DNA of 8,022 bases. Origin: Microbacteriaceae bacterium (lineage in GTDB: Bacteria; Actinomycetota; Actinomycetes; Actinomycetales; Microbacteriaceae). A model generated the notes under the pieces. That model saw nothing but the letters and a program-made list of their open reading frames with translations, ran no database searches and was not told the origin of the DNA. This document shows, piece by piece, positions 5,996 through 8,022 of the stretch. Location: positions 1 through 8,022 of the forward strand of contig JAODLU010000097.1 of NCBI GenBank assembly GCA_025464125.1, read 5' to 3'. Both the position numbers and the translations under genes were made by a program. Numbering within the stretch: position 1 is the first letter of the stretch; the number at the start of each line of letters is the position of its first letter.

Positions 5996-6136
5996 CAAGA
6001 AACCCCGTCTTTCGCGCGTGCAGCCGGGAACGGCCAGCACTGCAAGGGTACGCCCGGCGGCGTGCTGCAAAGGATCGCGCCAGCGCACCGTATCCTGAGT
6101 AGTGCGCAATCGCGCGGCAGCTGTTTGGGAGACCAC
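5996..6136. other. Divergent intergenic region between two small genes
   Basis: These 141 bases hold the Shine-Dalgarno of the rightward gene, a plausible -10 box TATCCT on the plus strand (6091-6096) without a good -35, and a possible hairpin. The hairpin has outer arms CAGCAC (6035-6040) and GTGCTG (6062-6067) and an inner GGG/CCC stem around TACG. No convincing minus-strand promoter was found. Confidence 0.4.
6127..6131 (+). promoter_or_regulatory. Ribosome binding site fixing the DUF7882-like start
   Basis: GGGAG (6127-6131) stands 5 nt before the GTG at 6137. This start gives the family-typical opening (V)GVLKYDG and removes 129 upstream in-frame residues that look non-coding. Confidence 0.75.
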
Positions 6137-6454
6137 GTGGGCGTTCTGAAGTACGACGGCGACGAGTTCGATTTCGACGACCGCGTGTTGACCCACCTGC
6201 AGATCGTCATCAGCACGAAACTGCGGCGCGGTGAAAACTTCTTCCTGTCATGGACTCAGCCTCTAGAGCGCGGCAGCGGACGCCATGCCATCTGGATCGA
6301 CAACGGCCTGCCGCTGCACTTCTTCTACAGCGGATCCCGTGCTGCAGCGATCAACCGTGAGTGGATCGAAACACTTCTGCTGTCTGCGGGCCGTGCGTCA
6401 GGTCTCTACCTGAGCGACGAGCCGGAGCCACGCGGAGCCACAGCGGCCCCCTAG
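6137..6454 (+). CDS. DUF7882-like small protein
   Basis: The 105-residue product opens GVLKYDGDEFDFDDRVLTHL and continues with QIVISTKLRRGENFFLSW, IWIDNGLPLHFFYSGSR and INREWIETLLLSA. This order matches the small actinobacterial family I recall as DUF7882, frequent in Microbacteriaceae and often labelled ATP-dependent DNA ligase in automatic annotation. No ligase motif (no KxDG nucleotidyl-lysine site) is present, so that label should not be used. The pattern of short strands followed by one or two helices suggests a compact soluble domain; the function is unknown. The start is set by GGGAG five bases upstream. Its TAG stop lies inside CTAG shared with the opposite-strand membrane protein gene, a 4-bp overlap of convergent genes. 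It is transcribed away from the 95-residue hypothetical gene. Confidence 0.82.
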   Translation: MGVLKYDGDEFDFDDRVLTHLQIVISTKLRRGENFFLSWTQPLERGSGRHAIWIDNGLPLHFFYSGSRAAAINREWIETLLLSAGRASGLYLSDEPEPRGATAAP

Positions 6455-7221
6455 CTCTCTCCGGTCAGCTGCAGGTTCACGAAGAACCCGTCCCACGTGG
6501 CACGCCCCCCGATGAATCGGATCGCGAGACCCGAGGTCTCGAACTGCTCGCGACTGACACACGCTGCATCGGCATGGGGCGACGCCTCGCTTGCAGCATT
6601 CCGTGTGGCGACAAAGCAGTAACCCTGGTCGTCGCGAGTGCGCGCCAGCCACAGCGCCACGCCTTTTGATCGCTGGTCGACCAGGCGAGCCGAGCCCTCA
6701 TCGACGCCGACGATGTCGAACTCGAGGTGCGCATCGCCGTTCGCGCTCTCGAACCACGATTCGGCGGCCGCAGGATTGCCCGGCGAGGTTCCAGTGCCGA
6801 GACTCGGCCGCACGGGTTCGGTAACGCGGAACGGGTCGGATGTCGGATTGATCGTCGAGCTCGCTACAGGCCGCGCTGAACCCGCCGCGCCGCCGATGGC
6901 CGCCCCGGCGAGTATGCCGACCGCAAGGATCGCGACCCCCCAGGCGATCAACCTCCGCAGCGCCGGGCCGCTCGGCAGAAGTCCTGTGCGCAGGGGTTCG
7001 CCCGGCACTTCGTCCTGTGTGTGCTCCGGCGAAGTATGCGCTGGCGCAGGGCTAGCGGGTGTCGCTGCGCTGTCGGAACGGGACGTGGATGCAGCGGCCG
7101 AATCCATCGCGGCGAGCTGCTGCTGCGCGGCCAGCGACGCCTCACGCTGCTGCGGTGTGGATGCGCGGCCGAACGCTATCGACTGCAGGCGGGCGCGCTC
7201 GGCATCCGTTTCTCGAGGCAT
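6451..7221 (-). CDS. Single-pass membrane protein with exported C-terminal domain
   Basis: This is a 256-residue protein of unknown function. Residues 1-60 are hydrophilic and rich in Ala, Gln and Ser with many charged residues (cytoplasmic side). Residues 60-88 are a Pro/Ser/Glu-rich linker. Residues 89-112 form one hydrophobic helix (LIAWGVAILAVGILAGAAIG) preceded by Arg-Arg, giving an N-in, C-out orientation. A low-complexity Ser/Thr/Pro segment follows. The C-terminal part (about 155-256) looks folded and contains two cysteines, in GYCFVATR and ADAACVSREQF, that could form a disulfide outside the cell. The ending GRATWDGFFVNLQL is beta-strand-like. The ATG at 7221 is the first start in frame; a possible GGGAG lies 12 bases upstream, which is too far for a strong site. 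It diverges from the lysozyme-like gene, and its stop overlaps that of the DUF7882-like gene. An envelope role is inferred only from topology and neighbour. Confidence 0.8.
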   Translation of the reverse strand: MPRETDAERARLQSIAFGRASTPQQREASLAAQQQLAAMDSAAASTSRSDSAATPASPAPAHTSPEHTQDEVPGEPLRTGLLPSGPALRRLIAWGVAILAVGILAGAAIGGAAGSARPVASSTINPTSDPFRVTEPVRPSLGTGTSPGNPAAAESWFESANGDAHLEFDIVGVDEGSARLVDQRSKGVALWLARTRDDQGYCFVATRNAASEASPHADAACVSREQFETSGLAIRFIGGRATWDGFFVNLQLTGES

Positions 7222-7341
7222 GACCGAACGTTACTCCCGCAATTTTCGACTCGCGGCCACTCTCCCGGTGCGCTTGCAGTCAATCGCTGGTACCGTCGAT
7301 GACTGGTCAGCTGGCCGCAAATCCGGCGCCACTTCTCACCT
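7222..7341. other. Divergent intergenic region of membrane protein and lysozyme-like genes
   Basis: These 120 bases contain a good minus-strand -35-like TTGACT (7284-7279) but no matching -10 box at normal spacing. A TAnnnT-type TAACGT lies just before the minus-strand ATG and would give a leaderless start. No Shine-Dalgarno is visible before the plus-strand ATG at 7342. Nothing here is strong enough to call a promoter. Confidence 0.35.
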
Positions 7342-8019
7342 ATGACTGATACTTCACGCCGTTCCCGCATCGTCGCCGCAGCTCGCGCAGAGCTGCGGAG
7401 GCCGATCCTGCATCCCCGCACCCACGGTCGGTTCGCGATCGGGGCATTCGCAGCGGTGGCAGTGCTCACGGCCCTGGCGGTGCTCATCCCTCCGCCATCG
7501 AGCGAGGCAGAGGCGCTGAAGTCTTACATCAAGGCCCACGCGCAGTCCTTCATCGCCTCCAGGCACATCGCAGCCGCCCTGCCCCTTCGTGACAGTTATG
7601 ACGCCTCCCCCGGTATCCCAACGCTCATGGCCAGCGGAACTAATCACGACTGGGCCAGACTGGTCATGCTTTACGCTGGCTGGCCGATGACCGAAGCGAA
7701 CGTCACCGTGATGACCCGCTGGATGCGCCAGGAGAATGGCGCCGCCAGCTGGTGGAACCGCAACAACCCACTCAACACTGGTGCTGGCGGGTTCGGCACA
7801 TATCCAGACCTGCGCACAGCGGCAGAGAGCGTAGCGAAAACTCTCAAGACCAGCCCGGGCTACGCGGGCATCGCTGCGGGCTTCGCGTCAGGGGCAAGTA
7901 CTGAAGCGACTGAGCAGGCTATCTGGGCCTCTCCGTGGGCTACAGGCCACTACGCGAACGGCGGGCACTGGCACTACACGCCGGTCGACGAAGTGAAGGC
8001 ACCTGGCGACGCCTGGTAG
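7342..8019 (+). CDS. Membrane-anchored or secreted lysozyme-like peptidoglycan hydrolase
   Basis: The 225-residue protein has a basic N-terminus (1-30), one hydrophobic segment (31-50, FAIGAFAAVAVLTALAVLIP), and an outer part. The region from about 103 to 216 has the pattern of a lysozyme-like fold seen in actinobacterial and actinophage cell-wall hydrolases. It has WMRQENGA with Glu131 as candidate catalytic acid, NNPLNT (141-146), a FGTYPDLRTAAESVAKTL stretch (the usual F-x-x-Y-x-D then helix), GYAGI, and ASPWATGHY. Such enzymes cleave the glycan strands of the cell wall. There is no LysM, SH3b or other wall-binding repeat. The hydrophobic segment may be an uncleaved signal anchor or a signal peptide; I see no clear AxA cleavage site, though SSEAEA follows it. 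The ATG at 7342 has no visible Shine-Dalgarno. The gene is divergent from a membrane protein that also faces outward, so a shared envelope role is possible. Substrate specificity is unproven. Confidence 0.75.
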   Translation: MTDTSRRSRIVAAARAELRRPILHPRTHGRFAIGAFAAVAVLTALAVLIPPPSSEAEALKSYIKAHAQSFIASRHIAAALPLRDSYDASPGIPTLMASGTNHDWARLVMLYAGWPMTEANVTVMTRWMRQENGAASWWNRNNPLNTGAGGFGTYPDLRTAAESVAKTLKTSPGYAGIAAGFASGASTEATEQAIWASPWATGHYANGGHWHYTPVDEVKAPGDAW

Positions 8020-8022
8020 CCC

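Noticed and set aside
5750..6136. N-terminal extension of the DUF7882-like protein from 5750
   Set aside because: It is antisense to the 95-residue gene, is Arg/Gly-rich without structure, and the family-typical start with a good Shine-Dalgarno is at 6137.
5996..6196. N-terminal extension of the 95-residue minus-strand protein to 6196
   Set aside because: The extension overlaps the start of the opposite DUF7882-like gene and has random-looking composition.
6137..6454. ATP-dependent DNA ligase annotation for the DUF7882-like protein
   Set aside because: The protein is far too short and has no KxDG adenylation motif or other ligase motifs.
6638..7345. Plus-strand frame of 235 codons opposite the membrane protein gene
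   Set aside because: It has Ala/Arg/Ser-rich shadow composition, no ribosome binding site, and no recognisable motif.
1..8022. Mobile element, CRISPR array, prophage or toxin-antitoxin module
   Set aside because: There are no transposase, integrase or phage structural genes, no regularly spaced repeats, no attachment-site duplication and no base-composition break. The lysozyme-like gene alone does not indicate a prophage.

Overview
The window is GC-rich (C/G strongly favoured at third codon positions), uses GTG and ATG starts, and is densely packed with short intergenic gaps. This points to a high-GC Gram-positive actinobacterium. The family Microbacteriaceae is the best guess, because the small protein at 6137-6454 looks like the DUF7882 family that I associate mainly with that group. 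I see no rRNA, tRNA, CRISPR array, insertion sequence, integrase or attachment site. The region reads as ordinary chromosome rather than a mobile island.

Layout, left to right. (1) 2-1438 (+) is the C-terminal two thirds of a type III glutamine synthetase, closed by a strong hairpin at 1453-1487. (2) 1547-2413 (+) is a small soluble Ser/Thr protein kinase. A well-placed -35/-10 pair puts its transcription start on or next to the GTG codon, so its mRNA is probably leaderless. (3) 2428-3846 and 3843-4661 (both -) form a two-gene operon read right to left: an RsbQ-type alpha/beta hydrolase, then a PAS-GAF-GGDEF diguanylate cyclase whose GTG start overlaps the hydrolase stop (GTGA). (4) 4920-5705 (+) is a stand-alone EAL phosphodiesterase divergent from that operon. 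A 25-bp near-perfect inverted repeat lies between them. (5) 5708-5995 (-) and 6137-6454 (+) are two small uncharacterised proteins transcribed divergently. (6) 6451-7221 (-) is a single-pass membrane protein with an exported C-terminal domain. (7) 7342-8019 (+) is a membrane-anchored or secreted lysozyme-like protein.

The centre of interest is 3843-5705. An RsbQ-type hydrolase is the signal-processing half of the Bacillus RsbQ-RsbP energy-stress sensor, where it acts on the PAS domain of a PP2C phosphatase. Here the partner PAS domain is fused to a diguanylate cyclase with an intact active site and an intact RxxD inhibitory site. An intact c-di-GMP phosphodiesterase is transcribed divergently. 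The simplest reading is a compact make/break c-di-GMP module gated by a small-molecule-processing hydrolase, possibly under one shared operator. RsbQ-PAS pairs with varied output domains have been described before, so what may be new is the whole arrangement rather than the pairing.

Convergent gene ends are very tight: a 13-nt gap between the stop codons of the kinase and the cyclase (2414-2427 is 14 nt), 2 nt after the EAL gene, and a 4-nt overlap in which two TAG stops share one CTAG at 6451-6454. All functional calls are from sequence reading alone. No database search, structure prediction or expression data were available.
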